A stretch of DNA of 64,000 nucleotides from Fibrella aestuarina BUZ 2. Lineage in GTDB: Bacteria; Bacteroidota; Bacteroidia; Cytophagales; Spirosomataceae. Below, one piece after another: positions 43,530 through 53,291 of the stretch. Within the stretch, counting starts at the first letter, position 1. Every line of letters begins with the position of its first letter. A model generated the notes under the pieces. That model had not been told where the DNA came from. It made no database searches and saw nothing but the letters and a program-made list of their open reading frames with translations. Where the stretch lies: contig NC_020054.1 in NCBI RefSeq assembly GCF_000331105.1, forward strand, positions 4,638,257-4,702,256, in the 5' to 3' direction. A program made the position numbers and the translations under genes.

Positions 43530-43935
43530 GACCCAATCAATGTAGTAGTTGCCAGTGTAGCTACACAAAGCTATATGCCCTGGTTTATGATCGGGAAATA
43601 GGGCGGCCTTTTGATCGTTTGGTAAGTTGGGACGGCGGCGATTCGCGGGAATCTGTCTTCATCATTTCTTTTGAAGCAAGCCGTATTACCTGGTGTCTGG
43701 TTAGCAACAGCGCGATCTACAGGCAGAAGCGCATACTAAGCGGCGGTCCGCTTAAAAATTCGGTTAAAATACTGACCCGGCACAGCCAACTTACCCGTTA
43801 ACTGACTGATTGTTTGCCACTCTACGAAGCCGATGCTCTACAGCCACTTTTGTGATCGATCAATTAGTACATACTAGCTGGATTTAGTAGTACATTTAGC
43901 TTTACGAGTACATCCTCTTTTTCAAACCTAGTGCT
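43530..43935. other. Intergenic gap between divergent genes
   Basis: About 400 bases between the serine hydrolase and the sensor kinase. The right part (43855-43930) is AT-rich with TAGTACAT repeated and should hold the kinase promoter. No convincing gene was found. Confidence 0.4.
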
Positions 43936-46152
43936 GTGAATCGTCTTTCCCTGCCTGACCCAACCCGACCCGATCTGGTCAGGAAGGCAACACTGGTGCT
44001 TGCATTCGGCCAACCGGCAAACGCATGCAGGGTTATACAAGCGACAATTGATGGGCGGGCCTTACATAGCGACCTGATGGGTGCCCAACTGGACCAGTTA
44101 CCCCTGCCATTCAGTACCCCGGCCTTGATCGAACGGCTAGAGTCGGCGGTCCATCAGGCCTTACCTACCCAGTTTACGTTTGCCCATCCCGCCGACGGCA
44201 CCTACCACTGCGATCTCATGCAGGTTGACGATTGCCGGCTGGTGCTTTCGTTGGAGCGACGTGACCCCGAGGAGCCGCTGGCCCTGGCCGACATTGTGGA
44301 AACGATGCCAAGCGGCCTTGTCGTCTTCCGGGCGATCCGGGATGAACACCAGGTCATTGTTGATTTCCAGGCCATCCTCTGCAATCAGGTTGGGGCCGAT
44401 ATCGTCGGGCAAAGCCGGGAGACGATTCTGACTCAACCCATCAGTAAGCGCTACGAAAAGATGCAGGAATACGCGTTTTTTCATCAGTACGTAGCCGTCG
44501 TTGAATCGGGTAAGCCGCATGACCAACTGCTGCACCTGCCTACGCTGGACCTCTGGCTCGACGTCTCGGTGGTGAAGTATGGCGATGGGCTGCTGGTCTC
44601 GTTTCAGGACGTTACCGTAGGGCAAAAAACCGCGTCACTGCTGGCCAGCGTGATGAACAGCTCACCAGCGGCGGTTCGGTACTACGAAGCCATCCGCGAT
44701 TCGGATGGCCAGATTATCGATTTCATGACCAGCACTGGCAACGAACTGGCGGCGTACCGTGACTTCCGCCCGTATCCGTCGACCACCGGGCGGCGCTTGC
44801 TGGACCTGTATCCTCATCTGAAAACAAACGGCATCTTCGAGCGCTACGTAGCCGTGGTGGAATCGGGCGAAAGTCAGCGCTTTGAAACGACCTACGAAGG
44901 ACCATCGCAGCTGTCCTGGTTCGATAGTACAGCAGTCCCCCACGGCAACGGGTTCGTGATCACGAACCTGGACATTACCCCCTTCAAGCGGGCTCAGCTG
45001 GCCCAACAGCGCCAGTCGGAACTGATCACGGAGGTGCTCAACAGTTCGGCCACCAGTATTCTGGTGCTCGAACCGCTGTATGACGAAGCGCATCAACTCA
45101 CCGACTTTCGGATTACGCTGGCAAACCCGGCCACACAGACGCTGTTTGCCCCCTTCGTTGGCCGTGACTTTACGCACGAGTCGATCCGGCAGCAAAACCT
45201 GCTGACGCTTTTTCCGGCGATTCGGGAGCGCGATCTGTTCAAAGCGCTGACGGCGGTGATCAGCACGGGTCAGCCCCTTCAGGAGGCCGTCGACTACCCG
45301 CAGCTGGGCATTACCTACGATTATGCCATCTCCCCTTTTCAGACGGGTGTGCTGATGATCACCACCGACATTACGCCGCTGCGGACGTACCAGCAGCAAC
45401 TGGAAGCCAACAATGCCGCGTTGGTGCGCTCGAATGATTATCTCCAGCAGTTTGCCTACGTCGCTTCGCACGACCTACAGGAGCCCCTGCGCAAGATTTA
45501 CGCCTTTGGCGATCTGCTGCTGAAACAGTACACCCCTGTGCTGGATGCCAACGGCCAGGATTTGTTGCAGCGAATGCAGAGCGCAGCCATTCGCATGCAG
45601 ACGCTGGTCAAAGACCTGCTCGACTACTCGCGCCTCACTACGCTACAGACTCCGTTTGAGCCCGTGTCATTACAGGACCTGCTTCGGGCCACTCTGGACG
45701 ATCTGGAAACGACCATCCAGGCCACCAAAGCAACCATCACCCAAAGCGGTGACGCCCTGCCGGCCATCCCGGCAGACAAAACCCAGATGGGGCAATTGCT
45801 GCAAAATTTACTGACCAACGCCCTGAAATTTACCCGGCCCGGTGAGCCACCTCAGGTACGTATCACCACCCACTTGCTCGAGGCCGATCAGCTTCCGTAT
45901 CCTGCCCGGCAGTCGGCCAGCAACCAGTGGGTCAGCCTGTGCGTAGCCGACGCGGGAATCGGGTTTGATGAAGCTTACCAAGAGCGTATTTTTGAGCTGT
46001 TTCATCGCCTGCATGGCCGCAGCAAATACACCGGAACGGGCATTGGTCTGGCGGTCGTCAAAAAAGTAGTCGACAATCATCACGGGCTGATCACCGCCAG
46101 CAGTCAGCCGGGGAAGGGGGCTACCTTTACCGTTTATCTACCACAACATTAA
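43936..46152 (+). CDS. Cytoplasmic PAS-domain sensor histidine kinase
   Basis: This 738-residue protein starts at a GTG. Three PAS-like sensor domains lie at about 105-235, 240-360 and 370-485. HisKA follows with YVASHDLQEPLRKIYAF (His about 512). HATPase has NLLTNALKFT, VADAGIGF and GTGIGLAVVKKVVDNHHG. No membrane segment is present, so it senses an internal signal. No receiver domain or adjacent regulator was found. The next gene starts 12 bp after the stop. Confidence 0.9.
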   Translation: MNRLSLPDPTRPDLVRKATLVLAFGQPANACRVIQATIDGRALHSDLMGAQLDQLPLPFSTPALIERLESAVHQALPTQFTFAHPADGTYHCDLMQVDDCRLVLSLERRDPEEPLALADIVETMPSGLVVFRAIRDEHQVIVDFQAILCNQVGADIVGQSRETILTQPISKRYEKMQEYAFFHQYVAVVESGKPHDQLLHLPTLDLWLDVSVVKYGDGLLVSFQDVTVGQKTASLLASVMNSSPAAVRYYEAIRDSDGQIIDFMTSTGNELAAYRDFRPYPSTTGRRLLDLYPHLKTNGIFERYVAVVESGESQRFETTYEGPSQLSWFDSTAVPHGNGFVITNLDITPFKRAQLAQQRQSELITEVLNSSATSILVLEPLYDEAHQLTDFRITLANPATQTLFAPFVGRDFTHESIRQQNLLTLFPAIRERDLFKALTAVISTGQPLQEAVDYPQLGITYDYAISPFQTGVLMITTDITPLRTYQQQLEANNAALVRSNDYLQQFAYVASHDLQEPLRKIYAFGDLLLKQYTPVLDANGQDLLQRMQSAAIRMQTLVKDLLDYSRLTTLQTPFEPVSLQDLLRATLDDLETTIQATKATITQSGDALPAIPADKTQMGQLLQNLLTNALKFTRPGEPPQVRITTHLLEADQLPYPARQSASNQWVSLCVADAGIGFDEAYQERIFELFHRLHGRSKYTGTGIGLAVVKKVVDNHHGLITASSQPGKGATFTVYLPQH

Positions 46153-46163
46153 ACCTGTTACCC

Positions 46164-46871
46164 ATGGCCTCCCTGCGTCAGCTGACGGCGTCGCTCTACC
46201 AGATCAGTCTGGGTGTCGTCAATGTGTTTGTCATTGACGACCGGGCCGATGGGCTGACCCTGATCGATACCGGCTACAAAGACAGCAGCAAGGCCATCGT
46301 CTCGGCCCTTCGCCAGGCAGGTAAAGACCCAGCCTCCCTCAAGCGGATCATCCTGACGCACAGCCACCCCGACCACGCAGGCAGCGCGGCCGCCCTCGGC
46401 GCCGAGTGGGGCATTCCGGTCTGGGCGTATCACCTGGACGTCCCTTTGCTGGCGAACGGAACCGCTGGCGAAGCCCCCATTCACCGGTCGCCGGGCGTGA
46501 TCAACTGGCTGGTCTACCACCTGTTCATCAAACGGGGCAGCCCGGCCATTGACCCCGTCACAGTCGACCGGCCCCTGACCGACAAGGAGGTGCTGCCGAT
46601 AGCGGGCGGGCTTCAGGTGCTACACACGCCGGGGCACAGCAGCGGGCATATTTCGTTGTGGTTGCAGCAGGAAGGCGTCCTGATTGCCGGCGACCTCTGC
46701 GCCAACGTAGCCGGGCTGGATTTCAGCACCGTGTATGAAGACCGAGCCCTCGGCCTAAGCAGTATCTTGGCCGTTTCTCAGCTTCCGTTCGACAAAGCCG
46801 TATTCGGCCATGGCAAGCTGCTGGCACCCAGAGCCAATGAAAAACTAGCCTCGAAGTTCGGCGCGCTGTAA
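46164..46871 (+). CDS. Metallo-beta-lactamase-fold hydrolase
   Basis: This 235-residue cytoplasmic hydrolase has the metal motif THSHPDHAG (about 69-77, HxHxDH), TPGHSSGHISLW (third His) and GDLCAN (bridging Asp). Glyoxalase-II-like or lactonase-like small-molecule hydrolysis is likely; the substrate is unknown. It lies 12 bp after the kinase and is probably cotranscribed. Confidence 0.88.
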   Translation: MASLRQLTASLYQISLGVVNVFVIDDRADGLTLIDTGYKDSSKAIVSALRQAGKDPASLKRIILTHSHPDHAGSAAALGAEWGIPVWAYHLDVPLLANGTAGEAPIHRSPGVINWLVYHLFIKRGSPAIDPVTVDRPLTDKEVLPIAGGLQVLHTPGHSSGHISLWLQQEGVLIAGDLCANVAGLDFSTVYEDRALGLSSILAVSQLPFDKAVFGHGKLLAPRANEKLASKFGAL

Positions 46872-47068
46872 GCCCTGTCTGGCGTTGGCCGTTGGCAACG
46901 CCGCTAGTTTACTGAAATCCAAGGCAGATGTCCTCCAGCTATGCTCTACGCCAACTGAAGACGCCCTCGTGTTCACCAACGGCCAGGTATGTTAGACGTA
47001 CCCAGTTTCATAAAATGACCGACTGGACCATGGCTCGCCCAACGCGCTGACTGGTATCTTAGCAGTGC

Positions 47069-47100
47069 CATTGTGCATTATTCATTGTGCATTGTTCATC
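47069..47100. repeat. Single arm of the ATTCATTGTGCATT intergenic repeat
   Basis: The sequence CATTGTGCATTATTCATTG followed by TGCATTGTTCATC matches units seen at 27001-27062. It ends eight bases before the threonine aldolase start. No opposite arm is nearby. Confidence 0.6.
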
Positions 47101-47107
47101 AATACTC

Positions 47108-48121
47108 ATGCCCGATTTCCGCAGCGATACCGTAACCCGCCCAACACCCGCCATGCTGGCCGCTATGATGGCCGCCCCCGTTGGCGATGATGTCTTTGGC
47201 GAAGACCCAACCGTAAATGCCCTCGAACAGAAAGCCGCCAGCCTGTTTGGCATGGAAGCGGCCCTGTTTTGTACCTCCGGCACGATGACCAACCAACTCG
47301 CCATCCGCACGCACGTGCGCCCCGGCGACGAGGTGATTTGCGATCAGCTCTCGCACGTGTACCTCTACGAAGGCGGTGGCATTGCCGTCAATGCGCTGGC
47401 CTCGGTAGCGCTGCTGGCGGGCGAGCGGGGCAAGCTCACGCCCGAACTCATCGCGCCCGCGATCAACAACCCAGCCGACGTACACCGGCCCATCTCGCGG
47501 CTGGTGTGCCTCGAAAACACCGTCAACAAAGGTGGTGGGGCTTATTATACCGTCCCGGAGATTGCGGCCATCCGTCAGCTGTGCGACGAACGCGGTCTGG
47601 CGCTGCACCTCGACGGCGCCCGGCTGTTCAACGCGCTGGTCGAAACCGGCGATGCCCCCGAAGCCTACGGTCGGTTGTTTCATTCGATCAGCATTTGTTT
47701 GTCGAAAGGGCTGGGTTGCCCGGTGGGGTCGCTGTTGTTGGGCTCAGGTACGTTCATTGCCCAGGCGCGGCGGTTCCGCAAGCTCATGGGCGGTGGCTGG
47801 CGACAGGCCGGTTTCCTGGCGGCGGCGGGCATTTACGCCCTCGACCACCACGTCGAACGCCTGAAAGTCGACCATTCGCGCGCCCGGCAACTGGGTCAGC
47901 TGCTGGCGAAACAACCCGAGGTGGTCGAGGTGCTCCCCGTCGATACCAACATCGTTATCGGGCGGCTCACCGACGGTCTCAGCAGCGCCGAGTACGTCGA
48001 CCGGCTGGCGCAGCGCGGCATCAAGGCGGTCTCGTTCGGGCCGCAGCTGGTGCGCTTCGTGACCCACCTCGACCTGACAGACGCCGACATGGCCGCGTTT
48101 GAAACGGCCATGCAGGCGTAA
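47108..48121 (+). CDS. ltaE: Low-specificity L-threonine aldolase
   Basis: This PLP enzyme cleaves L-threonine/allo-threonine to glycine and acetaldehyde. The 337-residue product from ATG 47108 begins MPDFRSDTVTRPT, the canonical start of the family. It has GDDVFGEDPTVN, the PLP aspartate in LHLDGARLFNA and the PLP lysine in SICLSKGLGCPVGS (about 198). Length is as expected. Cytoplasmic. Confidence 0.93.
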   Translation: MPDFRSDTVTRPTPAMLAAMMAAPVGDDVFGEDPTVNALEQKAASLFGMEAALFCTSGTMTNQLAIRTHVRPGDEVICDQLSHVYLYEGGGIAVNALASVALLAGERGKLTPELIAPAINNPADVHRPISRLVCLENTVNKGGGAYYTVPEIAAIRQLCDERGLALHLDGARLFNALVETGDAPEAYGRLFHSISICLSKGLGCPVGSLLLGSGTFIAQARRFRKLMGGGWRQAGFLAAAGIYALDHHVERLKVDHSRARQLGQLLAKQPEVVEVLPVDTNIVIGRLTDGLSSAEYVDRLAQRGIKAVSFGPQLVRFVTHLDLTDADMAAFETAMQA

Positions 48122-48156
48122 ATAGCAGCCGTTTCAACAAAAGGAATAAACCAGTT

Positions 48157-48180
48157 GCCCCGGTTTTCAGACCGGGGCTT
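48157..48180 (+). terminator. Terminator after threonine aldolase
   Basis: Stem GCCCCGGT / ACCGGGGC (48157-48164, 48171-48178) with a 6-base loop, followed by T residues. Confidence 0.7.
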
Positions 48181-48204
48181 TATGTTTACAGAAATTGCGG
48201 CTGT

Positions 48205-50406
48205 ATGCGATCACTTTTCCTCTTTTGCCTGCTGCTTCTTGGGATCAACAGCGTTGCTCAGCGGGCAACGGCGCCCTTTCGGGTCGATTCGATTCCCAAA
48301 AACGGGCTGTCTTTCAAAACAGACTGGCGGTGGCGGGCGGGCGACGAGAGCGCCTGGGCCAGCCCGACCCTTGACGACAGCCGCTGGGAGACCGTCAAAC
48401 CCACCCGGCGCATTGGCCGCCTGCCGCAGGTCGCCGAGGCGGGCATCAGTTGGTTTCGGCTGGCGTTTCGGCTCGACTCCGCCCTGGCCCGCGAATCACT
48501 GGCCTTTGATGTCTTTCTGAACGGCGCCGCCGAGTTATACCTCGATGGTACGTTGTATGAGCGGTTGGGAACGGTGAGCGCAACGGCCGCGGGCGAGCAA
48601 CGCTACAAACGGGTTCGGGGCGACATCATGATGCTGCCTAAACTGGCGCCGGGGCTGCATACGCTGGCGGTTCGGTTTTCTACCCACCCCACGCCCTGGT
48701 GTATGCCAGCCTACATCGAGAATAAGGAAACGCTCGAGGTAACCCTCTGCCGGCCAGAGTCGTACATGCAGCACCGGGTTGCCAAAACGCACAGCGACAC
48801 GCTCATCGAATACCTGCTCATCGGGTCGTTTCTGATGCTGGGGGCCATCCATTTTCTGTATTACGTGTACCGCCGCCAGACCATCAACCTGGTGTTTGGG
48901 CTTACGGCCCTGCTGTATTGCCTCAACGGTGTCGCCAACAATGCCACACCCTACATCCATTCACTGCCCCTGACCAGTTGGGTGGATTACATCGGCAGCC
49001 TGTGTAGCTACTCGTTCCCGCTCATGCTGTCAGCCACCTATTACCTGTACCTTCAGCACAAACACGGGCGGGTCTTCTGGTCGGTCACGATCATATCTAT
49101 CGTCTGCCTGCTCCTGATGTACAAGGCCGATTATCAGAAAGGCGGCCTGCTTTCCGAATTACCACGCATTGGGCTGGGCATTGGGGCGGTAGTTCTCATC
49201 ATCGACGGGCTGCGCATCACCACGATCGCCATGCGCCAGGTACGTACCCGCGAAAAAGCCGTCGTTATCCTCGTTAGCTTCTCGGCGCTGGTGGCGGTGC
49301 TTATTCTGGGGGCCATCTGTGTGCTGTTTGTGTTCTGGAAGACGCCCAGTCTGGCCGACGAAGCACTCGACGTGCTCCGCACCGTGGCGGGCTTCGGCAT
49401 ACCCATTACGCTGGCGTTTTTGCTGGCTAAAGAGCACGACCAGACCAACTCGGATCTGCAAAAACGACTCGCCGAAGTGGAGAAGCTGTCGGGCGAAAAA
49501 GAGGCGATCCTGACCCAGCAGAAAGAAACGCTCGAACGGCAGGTAGCCAAACGTACCCAGAAGCTCAACCAGTCGTTGCAGGAACTTCGTGAGACTCAGA
49601 CGCAACTGGTGCAGCGCGAAAAGATGGCGTCGCTGGGTGAACTCACGGCGGGCATCGCCCACGAGATTCAGAACCCGCTCAACTTCGTTAACAACTTCTC
49701 GGAAGTCTCGGTCGAACTGCTCGATGAACTCCGGCAGGAACAGGCCCGCCCCGCCGATCAGCGCGACCCGGAACTGGAAGCCGAACTGCTCAACGACATC
49801 CACCAGAACGTGGGCAAAATTGGTCACCACGGGCAGCGGGCGGCGAGCATCGTGCGGGGCATGTTGCAGCACAGCCGGGCCAGCACCGGCGAGAAAAACC
49901 GCACCGACCTCAACGCCCTCGGCGACGAATACCTGCGGCTGAGCTACCACGGCCTGCGCGCCAAAGACAAGGCCTTCAACGCCAACCTGCACACCAGCCT
50001 CGACCCGGTGCTTGAACCCGTGACGGTGGTGGCGCAGGACGTGGGCCGGGTGCTGCTCAACCTCTTCAACAACGCCTTCTACGCCGTCTGGGAAAAAGCC
50101 CGCACCCAGCCCGCCGGCCAGTATCACCCCACGGTCTGGCTCTATACACGGCAACTCGACGGACACGTCGAGATTCGGGTACAGGATAACGGCAACGGTA
50201 TTCCGGCCGAGTTGCAACGCAAGATTTTCCAGCCCTTTTTTACCACCAAACCCACCGGGCAGGGCACGGGGCTGGGGCTATCGCTCAGCTACGACATCAT
50301 CACCAAAGGCCACGGCGGCACGCTGTCGGTCGATACGCAGCCTGGCGAATACACCACCTTTATCATCACGATTCCCGTGGATGAGGCCCCGGCACTCGGC
50401 AATTAA
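48205..50406 (+). CDS. 7TM-type membrane sensor histidine kinase
   Basis: This 733-residue protein has a signal peptide (MRSLFLFCLLLLGINSVAQ). An extracytoplasmic jelly-roll-like sensor domain (about 30-190) is followed by about seven membrane segments (205-415). A coiled coil comes next, then HisKA with GIAHEIQNPLNFVNNF (His about 487) and HATPase with NLFNNAFYAV, VQDNGNGIP and GTGLGLSLSYDII. The layout fits the 7TMR-DISM family. No response regulator is adjacent. Insertions between HisKA and HATPase are typical of this Bacteroidota group. Confidence 0.9.
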   Translation: MRSLFLFCLLLLGINSVAQRATAPFRVDSIPKNGLSFKTDWRWRAGDESAWASPTLDDSRWETVKPTRRIGRLPQVAEAGISWFRLAFRLDSALARESLAFDVFLNGAAELYLDGTLYERLGTVSATAAGEQRYKRVRGDIMMLPKLAPGLHTLAVRFSTHPTPWCMPAYIENKETLEVTLCRPESYMQHRVAKTHSDTLIEYLLIGSFLMLGAIHFLYYVYRRQTINLVFGLTALLYCLNGVANNATPYIHSLPLTSWVDYIGSLCSYSFPLMLSATYYLYLQHKHGRVFWSVTIISIVCLLLMYKADYQKGGLLSELPRIGLGIGAVVLIIDGLRITTIAMRQVRTREKAVVILVSFSALVAVLILGAICVLFVFWKTPSLADEALDVLRTVAGFGIPITLAFLLAKEHDQTNSDLQKRLAEVEKLSGEKEAILTQQKETLERQVAKRTQKLNQSLQELRETQTQLVQREKMASLGELTAGIAHEIQNPLNFVNNFSEVSVELLDELRQEQARPADQRDPELEAELLNDIHQNVGKIGHHGQRAASIVRGMLQHSRASTGEKNRTDLNALGDEYLRLSYHGLRAKDKAFNANLHTSLDPVLEPVTVVAQDVGRVLLNLFNNAFYAVWEKARTQPAGQYHPTVWLYTRQLDGHVEIRVQDNGNGIPAELQRKIFQPFFTTKPTGQGTGLGLSLSYDIITKGHGGTLSVDTQPGEYTTFIITIPVDEAPALGN

Positions 50407-50544
50407 AAGCCGGGACGGTTATCTTTGAGGAAATTAGTCTGACGTTTGGCGGTTACTGGTTACGGTTGGCGCGGGCCAGCGCAGCAGCGTAAGGTGGGTT
50501 GAGCCCTATCAACCCGTCGACCTCAAACGTCAAATCTGCTTACC

Positions 50545-51615
50545 ATGCTTGACAAAATCACCGAACTATACGCCGAAATCGACGCGGCGACCGTCACCAG
50601 CAAAGACGAACTGGAGCAGTACCGGCTGCGGTATCTGAGTAAAAAAGGAGCCGTCACGGAGCTGTTCGACGGGCTGAAAACCGCCCCCGCTGATGAGCGC
50701 CGGGCGCTGGGCCAGCAACTCAACGGCCTGAAAAACCGGGCGCAGGAGCGGTTCGCGGCCTTTCAGGAGGTCGTAGACGCCCAGCAGCAGGCCGCCGCTG
50801 CCCAACCCGCCGTGGACCTTACGCTGCCCGTTATCCCCAACCTGACCGGCACGCAGCACCCGCTGAGCATCGTGCGGCAGCGGATCATCCAGATTTTCGA
50901 GCGCATTGGCTTCAACGTGTCAGACGGCCCCGAGATCGAAACCGACTGGTACAACTTTGGCGCGCTCAACTTCCCCGATAACCACCCGGCCCGCGAAATG
51001 CAGGATACGTTTTTCGTCCAGAAATCGGCCGAGAACCCCTCTGCCGACGTGCTGCTACGTACCCACACCTCCAACGTGCAGATTCGGCTGATGGAGCACG
51101 TCCGCAACAGCTCCGCTGGCCAAATTGGCGGGTTCAAGCCCATCCGATCGATCATGCCGGGGCGGGTATACCGCAACGAGGCCATTTCGGCGCGGGCGCA
51201 CTGCCAGTTCCACCAGGTCGAGGGCATCTACGTCGACCGGAACGTGGGCTTCAAAGACCTTAAAGACACGCTCTATCACTTCGTGAAAGAGCTGTTTACG
51301 AAAGACACCAAAATCCGGTTCCGGCCGTCGTACTTTCCCTTCACCGAACCCAGCGCCGAAATCGACATTTCGTGCCAGATCTGCGGCGGCAGCGGCTGTA
51401 ACGTCTGCAAATACACGGGTTGGGTCGAGATCGCCGGCTCGGGCATGGTCGACCCCAACGTGCTGGAAAACTGCGGCATCGACCCCGACGAATACACCGG
51501 CTTCGCCTTCGGGATGGGCATCGAGCGCATCACCATGCTCAAATACCAGGTACGTGACCTGCGCCTCTACTTCGAAAACGACGTCCGTTTCCTGCGGCAG
51601 TTTGAAGGACTATGA
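50545..51615 (+). CDS. pheS: Phenylalanine-tRNA ligase alpha subunit
   Basis: This 356-residue class II aminoacyl-tRNA synthetase subunit has an N-terminal coiled-coil arm (1-90) and motif 2 GRVYRNEAISARAHCQFHQV. Motif 3 is FAFGMGIERITMLKY. The phenylalanine-pocket SYFPFTEPSAEID and a CQICGGSGCNVCKYTGW segment are typical of the subunit. Charges tRNA-Phe together with PheT, which is not in this window. A long hairpin follows the stop. Confidence 0.96.
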   Translation: MLDKITELYAEIDAATVTSKDELEQYRLRYLSKKGAVTELFDGLKTAPADERRALGQQLNGLKNRAQERFAAFQEVVDAQQQAAAAQPAVDLTLPVIPNLTGTQHPLSIVRQRIIQIFERIGFNVSDGPEIETDWYNFGALNFPDNHPAREMQDTFFVQKSAENPSADVLLRTHTSNVQIRLMEHVRNSSAGQIGGFKPIRSIMPGRVYRNEAISARAHCQFHQVEGIYVDRNVGFKDLKDTLYHFVKELFTKDTKIRFRPSYFPFTEPSAEIDISCQICGGSGCNVCKYTGWVEIAGSGMVDPNVLENCGIDPDEYTGFAFGMGIERITMLKYQVRDLRLYFENDVRFLRQFEGL

Positions 51616-51620
51616 GGAAT

Positions 51621-51698
51621 GAGTGAAAACGATAAGGAGCGAACGAGTGATTGGCTGACGCCAGAGAAGCACTCCTTCGCTCTTTATCGCTTTCACTC
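51621..51698. terminator. Long hairpin downstream of pheS
   Basis: Arms 51621-51649 and 51670-51698 are complementary at 26 of 29 positions with a 20-base loop. They begin five bases after the pheS stop. It is long for a simple terminator, lacks a clear T-run and resembles the other intergenic inverted repeats in this window. Confidence 0.6.
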
Positions 51699-51763
51699 TT
51701 TACCAATCTTTCTCTTCGCATCCAATTCTCCCTTTTTACGTATATACCTAAAAGTCCTTCTCC

Positions 51764-52096
51764 ATGCAGACGTATTATGACCCCGCCGATCTGAAGAAGT
51801 TTGGCAAGATTGGTGAGTTCCAAAAGGAATTGGCCGATAAATTTTTCAGCTATTACGGGGCCGTTTTTGCGGAAGGTGCCCTTACTGCCCGCGAGAAATC
51901 ACTCATCGCGCTGGCGGTGTCTCATACCGTGCAGTGCCCCTACTGCATCGACGCCTATACCTCCGATACCCTCGAAAAGGGCTGCTCGGAAGCCGAAATG
52001 ATGGAAGCAGTTCACGTAGCGGCCGCTATCCGGGGCGGGGCCTCGCTCGTTCACGGCGTCCAGATGATGAACAAAGCCAAAGACTTGAGCATGTGA
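51764..52096 (+). CDS. Arsenosugar-associated AhpD-like (carboxymuconolactone decarboxylase family) protein
   Basis: This 110-residue AhpD-fold protein has the redox/catalytic motif CPYCIDAYT (about 62-70) and a following helix with MEAVHVAAAIRGGASLVHG. Family members found beside ArsS and ArsM are annotated as arsenosugar biosynthesis-associated peroxidase-like proteins. Here it is the first of three genes in that order, supporting the call. It probably acts as a thiol-dependent peroxidase or reductase in the cytoplasm. Confidence 0.85.
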   Translation: MQTYYDPADLKKFGKIGEFQKELADKFFSYYGAVFAEGALTAREKSLIALAVSHTVQCPYCIDAYTSDTLEKGCSEAEMMEAVHVAAAIRGGASLVHGVQMMNKAKDLSM

Positions 52097-52113
52097 AGTG
52101 AAGGATGTAAACT

Positions 52114-52187
52114 GTATAATGAATAATGGACAATGGTAGCCGGTAGTGCACTTGTGCGTTAAGCCCATTATATATCATTCATTATAC
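52114..52187. repeat. Inverted copy of the AATGAATAATGG intergenic repeat
   Basis: Left arm 52114-52135 (GTATAATGAATAATGGAC then AATG) and right arm 52166-52187 match at 18 of 22 positions when inverted. They belong to the same unit family as 26878-27062 and 47069-47100. It lies between two genes of the arsenosugar cluster. Confidence 0.65.
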
Positions 52188-52211
52188 ATTATTTCTCCCC
52201 CTGTCTACTGG

Positions 52212-53258
52212 ATGAAATCACTCCGGGCTTCTAACCATACCCTAGCCAGTGCGGCGGCGCAGCTGGATGTCATTGAAGGCGACGCGTTTGGCAAACTGGG
52301 CTTACCCACGTTCCGCGAGCAGCTCGCCCCCATTGGCCTGTTTCCGCTTCGTCCCACTCAGATCGATATTTTCCAGATCAACGTGGGGAAGATGTGCAAC
52401 CAGGTGTGCCGCCACTGCCACGTTGACGCGGGGCCGGATCGCAAGGAGATTATGACGCGCGAAACGATGCAGCAATGCCTCGACGCCCTGGCTCCGACCG
52501 ACATCCGGACGGTGGACCTGACGGGCGGCGCGCCCGAAATGAACCCCGACTTCCGCTGGTTTGTCACGGAACTGCGCAAGCAGGGCCGCCACATCATTGT
52601 GCGCTGCAACCTGACGATCATCGTGGCCAACCCCAAATACCACGACCTGCCCGAGTTTTTCCGGGACAACCAGATCGAGGTAGTCAGCTCGTTGCCGTTC
52701 TACAATGCCGATAAAACCGACCGGCAACGCGGGCAGGGTGTTTTCGCCGACTCGATCCGGGCCATGCGCATGCTCAATGCCGTGGGGTATGGCCAAGAGG
52801 GAACCGGCTTGCTGCTGAATCTGGTGTATAACCCCAACGGAGCGTTTTTGCCGGGTAGCCAGGAGGGCCTGAAACGGCAGTTCAAGCGGGTACTCGCCGA
52901 CGAGTTCGATCTCACGTTCAACGATTTGTACGCGATCACCAACATTCCCGTCAGCCGCTACCTCGATTACCTGCTGACGTCGGGCAACTACGACGCGTAC
53001 ATGGAGAAGCTGGTCAACGCCTTCAACCCGGCGGCCGCAGCGGGCGTCATGTGCCGAAACACCATTTCAATTGGTTGGGACGGGCAGCTCTACGACTGCG
53101 ATTTCAACCAGATGCTCGACCTGAACGTAAACAGCCCCATCCGGCACGTGCGCGATTTCAACGCCGAAGCCCTCACCCAGCGCACCATCATCGTCAGCGA
53201 GCATTGCTACGCCTGCACGGCCGGTGCCGGGTCGAGCTGCGGCGGCACGACAGCCTAA
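52212..53258 (+). CDS. arsS: Arsenosugar biosynthesis radical SAM protein ArsS
   Basis: This 348-residue radical-SAM enzyme from ATG 52212 has the cluster motif CNQVCRHCHVDAGP (CxxxCxxC) preceded by PTQIDIFQINVGKM. The product region VDLTGGAPEMNP and a C-terminal cysteine-rich end (CYACTAGAGSSCGG) match the ArsS family. It is thought to attach a deoxyadenosyl group to arsenic in arsenosugar synthesis. The 22 upstream codons of the longer frame read through an intergenic repeat and are not coding. Confidence 0.9.
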   Translation: MKSLRASNHTLASAAAQLDVIEGDAFGKLGLPTFREQLAPIGLFPLRPTQIDIFQINVGKMCNQVCRHCHVDAGPDRKEIMTRETMQQCLDALAPTDIRTVDLTGGAPEMNPDFRWFVTELRKQGRHIIVRCNLTIIVANPKYHDLPEFFRDNQIEVVSSLPFYNADKTDRQRGQGVFADSIRAMRMLNAVGYGQEGTGLLLNLVYNPNGAFLPGSQEGLKRQFKRVLADEFDLTFNDLYAITNIPVSRYLDYLLTSGNYDAYMEKLVNAFNPAAAAGVMCRNTISIGWDGQLYDCDFNQMLDLNVNSPIRHVRDFNAEALTQRTIIVSEHCYACTAGAGSSCGGTTA

Positions 53259-53291
53259 CGGTATAAACCAACCCTTCAACGCTCCCCATCC

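Noticed and set aside
47099..47683. 194-residue minus-strand frame across ltaE
   Set aside because: Antisense shadow of the threonine aldolase gene.
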